The notes beneath the pieces were generated by a model. That model worked only from the letters and a program-made list of their open reading frames with translations, searched no databases and was not told the DNA's origin. DNA of 64,000 nt, taken from assembly GCF_007750855.1 (NCBI RefSeq), contig NZ_CP036291.1, positions 4,402,001-4,466,000 of the forward strand. The letters run 5' to 3'. How positions within the stretch are numbered: the first letter of the stretch is position 1; each line of letters opens with the position of its first letter. This stretch comes from Pirellulimonas nuda. Its GTDB lineage: Bacteria > Planctomycetota > Planctomycetia > Pirellulales > Lacipirellulaceae. Positions 16,878 through 25,893 of the stretch are shown here, in pieces. The position numbers and the translations under genes were made by a program.

Positions 16878-18560
16878 TTACTTGTCGACTTCTTGAAACT
16901 CGGGGCGCTCTGCGGCCGCGATCTCGTCCACCAGCCCCACCGCTAGCGCCGCGACGCGGACAATCCCCTCGATGTTCAGCAGCGGAAAATCGTCGTCGGG
17001 TCGGTGGTACTCGTCGTGAAACCCCGTGAACAAATGCAGCACCGGCACACGCTGGCGGGCGAAGCTGGCGTGGTCGCTCGGGCCCAGCGCGTCTGGGATC
17101 TTCGCGATATCGAGCCCCACACGCGTGTTCGCGGCGTCGATCCAGCCGTCGAACTGCCGGGCCGACGCCGTGCCGTTAACGATCAGCTTGTTGTCCCGCA
17201 GCCGGCCCACCATGTCGAAGTTGAGCATGGCGACCGTGCGTTCGAGCGGAACCGGAGGGTCGGCCACGTAGTCGGCGCTCCCCAACAACCCCCGTTCTTC
17301 GCCGGCAAACGCGGCAAACACGATCGTCCGCGGCGGGGGCTGCGGACGCTCGGCGAGCGTGCGGGCGACCTCCAGCAGGGCCGCGATCCCCGAGGCGTTG
17401 TCGTCCGCGCCGTTGTGGATCGCCCGGCTGCCGGGGGCCTTCGACCCCTGCCCCCCCAGGCCGACGTGGTCGTAGTGGGCGCCCACCACGATGACCTCGT
17501 CGGCGTGCGGGCCGGCCCCCCGGAGGCGCCCCAGCACGTTGGCGGCCCGCGACGTTTCTCGGTCGATGGCGACGCGGCCGGCGATTCTGCTGCCCGGCAG
17601 CTCGAAGCTCAGCGGGCGCCCGGTCGCGTCGATCAGCGCCTCCAGCGCCCGGAGCGTGCGTGGTTGGGCGTTCGGCGGGAGCGCCGCGTCGAGCCACTGA
17701 TCGATGACCGAAGGACGCACGTACAGCAGCGGGATGTCGCAGCCGGCCGCCTCGCCGGCACGGGTGAAGTCCAGCAGCGGATCCAGTTCTTCGGCCCGCC
17801 TCGACTCGTACTGCTGCCGCCTTCGTAACAGCCGCGTGGGCGCCCCGCGTGCCGCGTCGGCGGACCGCGAGGCCTCGATCTCGGCGTCTAGCTTGGCGAT
17901 CCGCTGATCCCACTGCTCAACGCGCTTCTTTGCCTCGTGCGGGTCGGTGGTGAAGATCACCGCGGCCGCGCCCTGCTGCTGCGCCAGGGCCGCCTTTTTC
18001 AAGAACGGGGCGTGCACCGAGTCGTCGGCGCCGTTGAGCGGGCTCTGCGGGTCGTCCTGCCTCGGTTCGTGGCGGAGCAGCACAACGGCCTTTCCGGCCG
18101 CGTTGAGACCGGCGTAGTCGTCGTAGTCGGCTTCCTGGGCGGTGATGCCGTAGCCGGCAAAGGCGATCGGCAGGTCGATTTCCCCCGTGCCGCCGATCGC
18201 AAGCGGTCGGTAATCGGCGTCCACGCGCGCCGCCTGCCGGTCGCCCTGCGGGCCGCTAAACACCAGGGTGTTCGCCTCGCCGAGCCGCGTGTCGGTGACG
18301 ATCTCGAAGTAGTCGAAAGGCCCGCCGGGCGACGGCGCTAGGTCTTCCAGCCCGATCTCGGCGAAGCGCTGGGCGATGAACTGCGCAGCCAGCTCGATCC
18401 CGCGCGTCCCCACGCCCCGCCCCTCGAGGTCGTCGGAGGCCAAAAATCGTGTGGTCTGGCTCACCCGGAGCTGGGGCGAATCAACACTCGGCCGCTGTGC
18501 GATGCACACCGCTGCGAGCGCCACTGCCGCCACGCCGGCCGGGTATCGGAAGCATTTCAT
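16878..18560 (-). CDS. Secreted M28 family aminopeptidase with PA-domain insert
   Basis: The 561-residue protein has a signal peptide (MKCFRYPAGVAAVALAAVCIA) and an M28 zinc peptidase domain: VVGAHYDHVGLG, then NGADDNASGIAALLEVA, FAAFAGEERGLLGS, and SDHASF for the last ligands. All five metal ligands and the catalytic glutamate look present. Between signal and catalytic domain is a protease-associated region with the GKAVVLLRHEP-type segment, and a charged helical insert (residues about 215-275) that is not usual. It probably removes N-terminal residues from peptides outside the inner membrane. The ATG at 18560 was chosen for the signal peptide. It is monocistronic. Confidence 0.92.
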   Translation of the reverse strand: MKCFRYPAGVAAVALAAVCIAQRPSVDSPQLRVSQTTRFLASDDLEGRGVGTRGIELAAQFIAQRFAEIGLEDLAPSPGGPFDYFEIVTDTRLGEANTLVFSGPQGDRQAARVDADYRPLAIGGTGEIDLPIAFAGYGITAQEADYDDYAGLNAAGKAVVLLRHEPRQDDPQSPLNGADDSVHAPFLKKAALAQQQGAAAVIFTTDPHEAKKRVEQWDQRIAKLDAEIEASRSADAARGAPTRLLRRRQQYESRRAEELDPLLDFTRAGEAAGCDIPLLYVRPSVIDQWLDAALPPNAQPRTLRALEALIDATGRPLSFELPGSRIAGRVAIDRETSRAANVLGRLRGAGPHADEVIVVGAHYDHVGLGGQGSKAPGSRAIHNGADDNASGIAALLEVARTLAERPQPPPRTIVFAAFAGEERGLLGSADYVADPPVPLERTVAMLNFDMVGRLRDNKLIVNGTASARQFDGWIDAANTRVGLDIAKIPDALGPSDHASFARQRVPVLHLFTGFHDEYHRPDDDFPLLNIEGIVRVAALAVGLVDEIAAAERPEFQEVDK

Positions 18561-18758
18561 GCGGGGTTCTGCGGAGGGGACGGCGGAGCACAATCCCCTA
18601 TTGTGTGCAGTGACGCTACTGCTGGCGAGCCACGGGCCGTGCGGGGCCTACGCCCGGGGGGTGCGGCAAGCGACTTTGACGGCCGCGACAACTGCTTGTA
18701 CCCTCCCGGCGACTTGCCGTTCTTTCCGCACCACAACGAACCAGTAGCAGAGGCCGAA

Positions 18759-19154
18759 GTGCCGGAAACTCCCTTTCCCGACGCCGCGCCCCGGGTGCTG
18801 GTGTTCGACCGATCGTCTGAGTCACGCGAGGTCCTGCGTACGCTGCTGGCTCGACGCGGCGTGCGGACGCTCGACGCGGCCAACGGCGGCGGGGCCGTGC
18901 GCTTGGCCGAATCGGAGGATTGGGCGCTCCTGGTAGCCGATGCCGAGAGCGATTTGTCCAGCAACGCAGAGACGATCGTCCAACTGCGGAACGCCGCCCA
19001 CCGCAAAGGCGCCCCATTCCTACTACTGGGTTCGACCGGAAAAATAGGCGACCTGGGCGCCCTGGCGGGCGATACTTGCTTGCAAAAACCCTACCACTAC
19101 GGCGCCCTGCTCCATAGAATCGGGGAACTCCTGAGGGACCGGCCTGCCGCGTAA
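18759..19154 (+). CDS. Response-regulator receiver-like protein
   Basis: A 131-residue protein resembling a lone CheY-type receiver: RVLVFDRSSESREVLRTLL at the start, a central LLVADAESD where the phosphorylated aspartate would be, and the conserved lysine and proline in CLQKPYHYGALLHRI. The acidic pair at the first strand is reduced (FDRS), so phosphorylation is not certain. No output domain follows. The GTG at 18759 was chosen because AGAGG at 18749 is well spaced and homology begins soon after; the open frame continues upstream into the divergent peptidase promoter. It lies 42 bases before the histidine kinase gene on the same strand, so they likely form one unit. Confidence 0.7.
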   Translation: MPETPFPDAAPRVLVFDRSSESREVLRTLLARRGVRTLDAANGGGAVRLAESEDWALLVADAESDLSSNAETIVQLRNAAHRKGAPFLLLGSTGKIGDLGALAGDTCLQKPYHYGALLHRIGELLRDRPAA

Positions 19155-19196
19155 CGGCGGCCACCGGGCCACTCGTCCGTCATCCGCCCCAATGCC

Positions 19197-21005
19197 GTGC
19201 CTTCGCTCTTCGTCATCCAGGGTCGCGATCAGGGAACGCGCTACGAGATCGATGGGGACGACCTGTCGATCGGCCGCATCTCTGAGAACGCCATCCAGTT
19301 GAACGACACCGAGGTGTCGCGCCAGCACGCCCAGGTGCTGCATCTGGGCGATCGGCTAGTGATCCGCGACCTCAACAGCTCCAACGGCACCTTCGTCAAC
19401 GGCGCGGCGATCCGCCAGCACGAGCTGAAGACGGGCGACCAGGTGCAGGTGGGGCGCACCCTGCTGCTGTTCACCGGCGTGCTGGAAGAGGGGGTCGACG
19501 TCATCGACGACGTCGACATCATCGCCGCCAGCCAGAACATCGAGAACTCGCGCATCGTCCGCGCCATGAGCCAGTCCGCGGGGAGCGAGTTGTTGTCGCT
19601 GCCGGCGGACCAAACGCAGAGCCCCTGGCTGGCGCGGGCGCGCAGCAACCTGCAGCTGATGTACCGCACCGCGCTGGCGGTGAGCCACACGATGGACATC
19701 GAGCAGTTGCTCGACCGGATCATGGACATGATCCTCGAGTGGGTCGACGCGGACCGCGGCTGCATCATGCTCCGCGACGAAGAGACGGGCGAGCTCGCCC
19801 CCAAGGTCCGCCGCCACCGCCGCGGCGTGCAGAACGAAGACCGCATCGCGATCTCCAAGACCATCCTCGACTACGTGGTTGAGAAGGGCGAAGGGGTGCT
19901 CACCAGCAACGCACGCGAAGACGACCGCTGGGACCCCGCGCAAAGCATCGTGCAGTTGGGCGTGCGTGAAGCCATCTGCGTGCCGATGCAGGGACGCTAC
20001 GGCGTGGTGGGGGTGATCTACATCGACACCTCGATCTCACCCAAGCAGGTGATCCTGCAGAAGAGCAATAACAAGTTCGGCGAGGAGCACCTGAAGCTGA
20101 TGATCGCCATCGGCCACCAGGCGGCGCTGGCGGTCGAAGACACCTCCTACTACAAAGCCACCGTCCAGGCCGAACGCCTCGCCGCGGTGGGGCAGACCAT
20201 CGCCACCCTCTCGCACCACATCAAGAACATCCTCCAGGGGGTCCGAGGCGGCAGCTACCTGATCGAGCTGGGCATGAAAGACCACCAGCAGGCGCTCGAC
20301 GGGGAAGAGAACGACGGCCTGGCCGACCCCGAAGCCATGGGCCGCGCCGTGGAGACGATGCGCAAGGGCTGGGGCATCGTTGAAAAGAACCAAGAGCGGA
20401 TCTCTGCCCTGGTGCTCGACATGCTCACGTTCAGCAAGGAACGCGAGCCCGACCCGCAGCCCTCGGACCTCAACGAGATCACCGCGGACGCCATCGAGCT
20501 GATGGAGACGCGGGCCGGCGAAGCGGAAGTCGAGCTGGCCTTCGATCCCGCCGCGGAAATGCCCAGCATCCTGCTCGACCCCGAGGCGCTGCACCGCGCC
20601 ATCCTCAACGTGGTGAGCAACGCCATCGACGCCTGCGAGACCGCCACGCCCGAGGGGGGTCGCCGGGTGCGCGTCGCCACGTCGATCGACCTAGTGAAGA
20701 ACGTGGCCGGCGTGACCGTCTCCGACAACGGCGTCGGGATCGAGAAAGGAGACATCGACCGCATCTTCACGGTGTTTGTCTCGAAAAAGGGGGGCCGCGG
20801 CACCGGGCTGGGCCTGCCCGTGACCCGCAAGATCCTCGAAGAACACGGCGGCAAGGTGCGGGTCGAAAGCAAGCAGGGCGAGGGGAGCACCTTCACGCTC
20901 GAGCTGCCGATCAAGCGCGACCGCCCCGCCCGCAAGAGCGCTGAACGCGCCGCTAGCGAAACGCTTGACGACTCGCCCAGCAACACGCTCGTGGCGCCGA
21001 AGTAG
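19197..21005 (+). CDS. FHA-GAF sensor histidine kinase
   Basis: The 602-residue cytoplasmic protein has three parts: an FHA phosphothreonine-binding domain at about residues 20-95 (LSIGRISEN, SRQHAQV, DLNSSNGTFVNG), a GAF sensor domain at about 155-310 (GCIMLRDEETGELAPK, REAICVPM, GVIYIDTS), and a kinase core. The histidine box is TIATLSHHIKNILQG near residue 340, and the ATPase has NVVSNAIDA, SDNGVGI and GTGLGLPVTRK. There are no membrane segments. It probably joins Ser/Thr phosphorylation to two-component signalling. Translation starts at GTG 19197; an overlapping ATG is out of frame. The receiver-like gene directly upstream is its likely partner. Confidence 0.93.
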   Translation: MPSLFVIQGRDQGTRYEIDGDDLSIGRISENAIQLNDTEVSRQHAQVLHLGDRLVIRDLNSSNGTFVNGAAIRQHELKTGDQVQVGRTLLLFTGVLEEGVDVIDDVDIIAASQNIENSRIVRAMSQSAGSELLSLPADQTQSPWLARARSNLQLMYRTALAVSHTMDIEQLLDRIMDMILEWVDADRGCIMLRDEETGELAPKVRRHRRGVQNEDRIAISKTILDYVVEKGEGVLTSNAREDDRWDPAQSIVQLGVREAICVPMQGRYGVVGVIYIDTSISPKQVILQKSNNKFGEEHLKLMIAIGHQAALAVEDTSYYKATVQAERLAAVGQTIATLSHHIKNILQGVRGGSYLIELGMKDHQQALDGEENDGLADPEAMGRAVETMRKGWGIVEKNQERISALVLDMLTFSKEREPDPQPSDLNEITADAIELMETRAGEAEVELAFDPAAEMPSILLDPEALHRAILNVVSNAIDACETATPEGGRRVRVATSIDLVKNVAGVTVSDNGVGIEKGDIDRIFTVFVSKKGGRGTGLGLPVTRKILEEHGGKVRVESKQGEGSTFTLELPIKRDRPARKSAERAASETLDDSPSNTLVAPK

Positions 21006-21042
21006 CGCGAAGCCGTTGGGTGGGATGTTCGGGCGGCGCTGC

Positions 21043-21702
21043 TTAGCGGACCGCCTTGCCGACAAAAGGGTTGGTCCGCTTTTCTTTGCCGATGGTGGTC
21101 GTGGGGCCGTGGCCCGGGTAGACCACCGCTTCGTCTTCTAGCGTGAAGAGCTGGGTCTCGATCGACTCGCGGAGCACCTCGAAGCTGCACCCCGGGAAGT
21201 CGGTCCGCCCCACGCTGCCGGCGAACAACACGTCGCCCCCCCACACCTGCACGCCGTCGGCCTCGCGGCTGATGAACACCACGTGGCCCGTAGAGTGCCC
21301 GGGGGTCTCGCGCACCTCGAACGAGATGCCGGCGGCCTCGTAGGTGTTCCCCTCGGCCACCAGCTTGTCTGCCGGGGGGCTGACGATCTCGAAACCGTGG
21401 GTGGCGGACAGGTTCGCCCACGGGTCGGTGAGCTTGGGGGCGTCGCCGTGGCCGATCACCAGTGGGCAGTCGGGCCATCGCTGCTTCATGCCGGCGTTGC
21501 CGGCGATGTGGTCGGTGTGCCCGTGCGTGATGAGGATCGCCGCAGGCTCGAGCCCGTTTTCTTCGATGCAAGCAATGACGGCGCCCGGCTCGAGCCCGGG
21601 GTCGATCACCACGCAGCGTGGGTCGCCGTCGCGCCACAAGACGTAGGTGTTCTCCTCGAAAGGAGAGGAGACGATCGTTTCGACGCGGAGCTTCGTTGCC
21701 AT
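21043..21702 (-). CDS. MBL-fold hydrolase, glyoxalase II-like
   Basis: The 219-residue protein is a metallo-beta-lactamase-fold hydrolase. The metal motif is THGHTDHIAGN (HxHxDH) near residues 58-68, followed by ETPGHSTGHVVF with the next histidine, and YPGHGPTT with the last. The layout, including the FEENTYVL start, is that of the YcbL/glyoxalase II-like group, which hydrolyses thioesters such as S-lactoylglutathione or related compounds. Substrate cannot be told from sequence. It is cytoplasmic and monocistronic, convergent with the histidine kinase gene. Confidence 0.88.
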   Translation of the reverse strand: MATKLRVETIVSSPFEENTYVLWRDGDPRCVVIDPGLEPGAVIACIEENGLEPAAILITHGHTDHIAGNAGMKQRWPDCPLVIGHGDAPKLTDPWANLSATHGFEIVSPPADKLVAEGNTYEAAGISFEVRETPGHSTGHVVFISREADGVQVWGGDVLFAGSVGRTDFPGCSFEVLRESIETQLFTLEDEAVVYPGHGPTTTIGKEKRTNPFVGKAVR

Positions 21703-21887
21703 AATTCTGTGCGTGTTCGGTTGGTCGGGGGGCGACCGACATGGCGGCTGATCGCCCCGCTCCGGCGGCCGGCGCGGCCCGAACTACGGACAATCACTCT
21801 TTCGCCGGCGGGGGTGGCTGGCGTACCATAACAGGCGAGGGAAAGGATTTCACCTCTCCGCCCACCTACGCACGGAGGCCGCCCGCC

Positions 21888-22823
21888 ATGATTGGTTCCA
21901 AGATGCTCAAGAGTTTAGCCGCGTATTCTTGCCTCGCCGCCACCCTGGGGGCGGGCGAGGTCACCAACCCGATTTACCGCGTCGCCGAGCAGCAGGCCGT
22001 GGCGCCGGCCGGCGCCGACTCGCACGTCAAGAACGCGTTGGGCGTGGTCGAACAGACCAGCGCGGGCGCCATCCAGCAGACGGCGGGGCAAACGCCGGGG
22101 CTGGAGAAGTCCCCTTTCGACCTGGTGCAGCGCGACGGCGAGCACCCGCTGATGCCGTGCATCCGCCTGGCCAAGCAAGGGGTGGCCGAGATGGACGCGA
22201 ACATCCAAGACTACTCCTGCATCATGACCAAGCTGGAGCGGATCGACGGCAAGCTGGGTGAGCCGCAGCACATCGAGCTAAAGGTGCGTCATCAGCCCTT
22301 CAGCGTGTACATGAAGTTCATCACCCCCAAGACGGGGCAAGAGGCGTTGTACGTCGAGAACCAGAACAGCGGCAAGATGGTGGCCATGGGCTCCGGCTTC
22401 TTGCGGAAGTTTGGGAAGCAGGAACTTGCGCCCACGCACGCCTGGGCGATGAAGGGCCAGCTCTATCCCATCACCATGACCGGAATGCGGAACCTGACGA
22501 CCGAGCTACTGAAGATCGCCGAAGAAGACGTGAAGTACGGCGAGTGCGAAGTCCGCTACGCAGACAGCACCATCAACCAGCGGCCCTGCACGATGATCGA
22601 GGCCCGCCACCCGGTGCCCCGCCGCAACTTCCGCTTCAACGTGGCGAGGATCTTTATCGACAACGAATTGCGGATCCCGGTCGCCTACGCCGCCTACCTG
22701 TGGCCCACCACCGAGGGGGGCGACCCCGTGCTGGCCGAGCAGTACGTCTACACAGACATCAAGCTGAACAACGGCTACACCGACGCAGACTTCGACAAGA
22801 ACAACCCGAATATATTTCAGTAG
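21888..22823 (+). CDS. DUF1571 domain protein, exported
   Basis: The 311-residue protein has a hydrophobic start (MIGSKMLKSLAAYSCLAATL), a linker, and the DUF1571 domain over roughly residues 85-305: CIRLAKQGVAEMDANIQDYSC, KLERIDGKLGEPQHIELKVR, and a C-terminal VARIFIDNELRIPVAYAAY. DUF1571 is typical of planctomycetes; its function is unknown, and its fold may resemble LolA/LolB-like lipoprotein carriers, which is inference. The ATG at 21888 has a GGAGG ribosome site at 21874 and starts the signal-like segment. The gene ends in an inverted repeat shared with the convergent PQQ-type gene. Confidence 0.85.
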   Translation: MIGSKMLKSLAAYSCLAATLGAGEVTNPIYRVAEQQAVAPAGADSHVKNALGVVEQTSAGAIQQTAGQTPGLEKSPFDLVQRDGEHPLMPCIRLAKQGVAEMDANIQDYSCIMTKLERIDGKLGEPQHIELKVRHQPFSVYMKFITPKTGQEALYVENQNSGKMVAMGSGFLRKFGKQELAPTHAWAMKGQLYPITMTGMRNLTTELLKIAEEDVKYGECEVRYADSTINQRPCTMIEARHPVPRRNFRFNVARIFIDNELRIPVAYAAYLWPTTEGGDPVLAEQYVYTDIKLNNGYTDADFDKNNPNIFQ

Positions 22824-22889
22824 TGAGTGGTGATTGGTGAATGGTGAATGGGCGCCGCGGCACTACTCACTACTCACTACTCACCAATC
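22822..22889. repeat. Inverted repeat of GTGAGTGGTGATTGG type
   Basis: AGTGAGTGGTGATTGGTGA at 22822 is loosely complementary to CACTACTCACTACTCACCAA ending at 22888. The loop holds GGGCGCCGCGG. It lies between two convergent genes and overlaps the end of the leftward one. Confidence 0.65.
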
Positions 22890-24175
22890 GCGTACAGCTT
22901 GCCGCCGGTGCGGATTAGTAGTTCGCCGTCCACCAAGGCGGGGGTCGCCATCAGCGGCCCCGGCAACTGGTTCTCTGCGATCGGTTCGGACGACTGGCTG
23001 TCGGCGTCGAGGACGGTCGTCAGCCCGTCGCGGTTGAAGAAGTAAACACGGCTCCCCACCGCGAGCGGCGACGCGCTGTAGGCGCCCCCCAGCCGCTTCT
23101 GCCACAGCGGCGTCTCTTTGCCGTCGGCGTAGCAGACGCCGATCCCTTGGTCGTTGACCGTAAACAGCTTGCCGGCCGCCACCACCGGCGAGGGCTGCGT
23201 CGGCGCCTGCCGCTTGCTGCGCCACACGATGTGCGTGTCGCTCACGTCTCCGTGGCCATCGAGGCGCACGCCGATGACCTCGGTCTGCCCGAAGCCGGTG
23301 CCGCACATCACCAGGTCGTTCCACAGGACGGGGCGCGGGACGATGGAGAACCCGCGGCCGTGATCGAGCCGCCACAGTTCTTCGCCGCTGGCCGGATCGT
23401 AGGCGACCAGCCACTGGGCGCCCGGGATGATCGCCTGCGGCCTGCCCCGGACGTCGACGATCAGCGGCGTGCAGTACGACTTCCGCTGGTCGGGGTTCTG
23501 CTCGCGGATCGGCGGTCGGTCGGTCTTCCAAGCGATCTCGCCGGTGGCCGTGTCGAGCGCGGCGACGTACTGCTGATCGGCGCCGTCGCAGGTGAGGATC
23601 AGCCGGTCCTTCCACAAGACGGGTGAGCTGCCGGGGCCGACGTAGTGGTCCAGCGGCAGACGCTTGCGCCACAGCACCTCGCCAGTCGAGGTATCGATCG
23701 CGGCCACGCCGTAGGTGCCGAACCAGCAGTAGACGCGGCCCGGCTCCGCGACAGGGGTCGGCGAGGCGTAGCTGTTGAGCAAGTGGATCGGGTCGATCTC
23801 GGTCGTGTCAAACAGCTCAACGTCGTGCAGCAGCTCGCCGCTGGCGCGGTCGTAGCAGAGCGCGCGGAGCGAGAGCTTCGAGGCGATCTCCATCTCGTTC
23901 TTCACCCCCCCTTTGCCACGCCGTACCGCCTCCTCTTTAGAGCCGGCGGTCTCCAGCGCCGTGGTCAGCCACACCTGGTCGCCGATCACCACGGGAGAGG
24001 AAAAGCCGCGGCCCGGCACGTCGACGGCCCAGCGGATGTTCTGGGAGTCTTCGCTCCACCGCAGCGGCGCGGGGCCCTGGGCTACGCCCTGACCATCGGG
24101 TCCGCGGAACTGCGGCCAGTCGGCGCCGAGCTGAGTGGAGACGATTGCCAGTAGCAGCAGTGCGCTACGATTCAT
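22877..24175 (-). CDS. Exported PQQ-like beta-propeller protein
   Basis: The 432-residue protein has a signal peptide (MNRSALLLLAIVSTQLGADW) followed by WPQFRGPDGQG, the standard opening of planctomycete PQQ-like beta-propeller repeat proteins. Several repeats with the tryptophan-docking pattern are visible: GEVLWRKRLPL, GEIAWKTDRPP, GEELWRLDHGR. The family includes BamB-like scaffolds and quinoprotein dehydrogenases; no quinone-binding residues can be assigned here, so a scaffold or binding role is as likely as catalysis. The ATG at 24175 was chosen for the signal peptide. An open frame continues upstream, but it is antisense or out of frame to the sugar transferase gene. Confidence 0.88.
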   Translation of the reverse strand: MNRSALLLLAIVSTQLGADWPQFRGPDGQGVAQGPAPLRWSEDSQNIRWAVDVPGRGFSSPVVIGDQVWLTTALETAGSKEEAVRRGKGGVKNEMEIASKLSLRALCYDRASGELLHDVELFDTTEIDPIHLLNSYASPTPVAEPGRVYCWFGTYGVAAIDTSTGEVLWRKRLPLDHYVGPGSSPVLWKDRLILTCDGADQQYVAALDTATGEIAWKTDRPPIREQNPDQRKSYCTPLIVDVRGRPQAIIPGAQWLVAYDPASGEELWRLDHGRGFSIVPRPVLWNDLVMCGTGFGQTEVIGVRLDGHGDVSDTHIVWRSKRQAPTQPSPVVAAGKLFTVNDQGIGVCYADGKETPLWQKRLGGAYSASPLAVGSRVYFFNRDGLTTVLDADSQSSEPIAENQLPGPLMATPALVDGELLIRTGGKLYAIGE

Positions 24176-24236
24176 GTTGGGAACCCTGAAGAGAGCTTGT
24201 TGACGGGTCCCGCGATTGTAGCAAACTTCCAGCCGC

Positions 24237-24253
24237 GCCGACCGTAGGTCGGC
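24237..24253. repeat. Palindromic repeat GCCGACC-TA-GGTCGGC
   Basis: GCCGACCGTAGGTCGGC is a 17-base near-perfect palindrome between two leftward genes. Near-identical palindromes are at 25758-25774, 32782-32799 and (variant) 35851-35865. Confidence 0.7.
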
Positions 24254-24285
24254 GGCTAGGGGCGCCCGCGTGGGGGCTGCGCCCG

Positions 24286-25701
24286 CTAGTACGCGTTTTC
24301 TTGCTTGAAGACCACCGAGATCGTCTCGAACAAGATCCGCAGGTCCATCCAGATCGACCAGTTGCGGATGTACTGGTGGTCGAAGTAGACGCGGCCCTGC
24401 ATCTTGTCGAGCGTGTCGGTCTCGCCACGGTAGCCCCGCACCTGGGCCAGCCCCGTGATGCCCGGCTTCACCTTGTGGCGGAGCATGTAGCCGTCGATCA
24501 GCGAGCGGTACTGCTCGTTGTGGGCCGTGGCGTGGGGCCGAGGGCCCACCAGGCTCATCGTCCCTTCGATCACGTTCAAGAGCTGCGGCAGCTCGTCCAG
24601 CGAGGTCTTCCGCAGCACCCGGCCCACGGGGGTAATGCGGTCGTCTCCCTTGGTGGCCTGGCGGACCTCGGCGCCGTTCTCCTGCACCCGCATCGAGCGG
24701 AACTTCCACACGCGGATCTCGCGGCCATCGAGCCCGTAGCGCTTCTGGCGGAAGAAGACCGGCCCGGGGCTGGTGAACTTGACGGCCGCGGCGATCACGA
24801 GCATCGGCAGCGTCAGCGCCGCCAGCCCCAGCCCCCCGACCACCAGGTCGAACGCGCGTTTGGTGAGCCCGTCGATCCCCGACAGGGGGTTCTCGTGCAC
24901 GCTCACCGCGGGCAGGCCGTCGATGCTGGTCCAGCGGGCGTGCAACAGTTGAAAGACGAAGAAGTCGGGCACGATGTAGACGCTGGCCGTGGTGTCGGCC
25001 AGCGCCGCCAGCACGCCACGGATGCGGTCTTCTGCACGCATCGGGAACGTGATGTAGACGATCTCAACCGCGCCGCTGCGGGCCGCGGCCACCAGGTCGG
25101 TGAGCTTGCCGGCGAAGCCCTGCAGGTCTTCGGGCAGCTCCGCCAGGCGGTCGCCGGGGCGGTCGTCGTAGAAGCCGGTGAGCGACAGGCCCAGCTCCGG
25201 CGAACGTTTCAGGTTGCGGGCGAGCTGGATGCCCAGCTCGTTCACACCGCACACCGCTACGTGCTTCAGGTTGTACCCACGCGCCCGCAGCGCCGCTTGC
25301 ACGGCGCCGAACAATGCCCTGGCGGCGAGCATCACCAGCGGGGCGCCGACGATCCAGATCAGCTTCGACTCGTAGGTGAACCGCCCGTTGTAGCCGCTCA
25401 GCAGGCCGATCCCAAACAGCACCGGCAGCGTATAGACCCAGGTCAGCACGATGCAGCCGAGCTCACGCCGCAGCCGCGCGCCGCGCCAGCTTCGGTACAA
25501 CCCCGTCAGCTCCGCGGCGGTGTGAAAGATCAGCACCGCGCAGGCCGCCACGATGGCCCACTCGTTGGTCAGCGAGTGCCCCGCCCCGCCCCCGGTAGGG
25601 GTCGCTTGCAGCGCCAGCAACAGCACGCCGGCGATGGCGGCCGCGTCGTACAGACGGTGGGCCGCGGGGAGCAGCGATTCGGCAACACGGATCGGGGTCA
25701 T
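24286..25701 (-). CDS. Undecaprenyl-phosphate sugar phosphotransferase
   Basis: The 471-residue membrane protein has the layout of WcaJ/WbaP-type polyisoprenyl-phosphate hexose-1-phosphate transferases, which load the first sugar phosphate on undecaprenyl phosphate for exopolysaccharide or O-antigen synthesis. About four N-terminal membrane helices (residues 15-125) are followed by a CoA-binding-like domain (HVAVCGVNELGIQLAR). The catalytic C-terminal domain begins KRAFDLVVGGLGLAALTLPM and contains FRQKRYGLDGREIRVWKFRSM, KTSLDELPQLLNVIEG, SLVGPRPHA and KPGITGLAQVRG. All family motifs are present. No other polysaccharide genes lie beside it. Confidence 0.93.
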   Translation of the reverse strand: MTPIRVAESLLPAAHRLYDAAAIAGVLLLALQATPTGGGAGHSLTNEWAIVAACAVLIFHTAAELTGLYRSWRGARLRRELGCIVLTWVYTLPVLFGIGLLSGYNGRFTYESKLIWIVGAPLVMLAARALFGAVQAALRARGYNLKHVAVCGVNELGIQLARNLKRSPELGLSLTGFYDDRPGDRLAELPEDLQGFAGKLTDLVAAARSGAVEIVYITFPMRAEDRIRGVLAALADTTASVYIVPDFFVFQLLHARWTSIDGLPAVSVHENPLSGIDGLTKRAFDLVVGGLGLAALTLPMLVIAAAVKFTSPGPVFFRQKRYGLDGREIRVWKFRSMRVQENGAEVRQATKGDDRITPVGRVLRKTSLDELPQLLNVIEGTMSLVGPRPHATAHNEQYRSLIDGYMLRHKVKPGITGLAQVRGYRGETDTLDKMQGRVYFDHQYIRNWSIWMDLRILFETISVVFKQENAY

Positions 25702-25757
25702 TGATTCTTAGTCAGTTGTCGGTTGTCCGCTTGCACAGAACACGGCGCCCCGTAGCA

Positions 25758-25774
25758 GCCGACCTACGGTCGGC
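25758..25774. repeat. Palindromic repeat GCCGACCTACGGTCGGC
   Basis: A perfect 17-base palindrome (odd centre) between the divergent sugar-transferase and macroglobulin genes. It is the same family as 24237-24253. Confidence 0.7.
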
Positions 25775-25893
25775 GCGACCGCTGCTCCGAGAAAAACAAT
25801 CGCTCGCGGGAACTCTTCGCGCTCGGCAAACGTCTCAAATCGGGTATCTTCAAGAACCGATACGCGCGGAACATTCGGAACCTCAGGCACACC

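Noticed and set aside
24176..24709. Upstream extension of the PQQ-type gene
   Set aside because: The extra residues read through the sugar transferase gene in another frame; the signal peptide at 24175 fixes the start.
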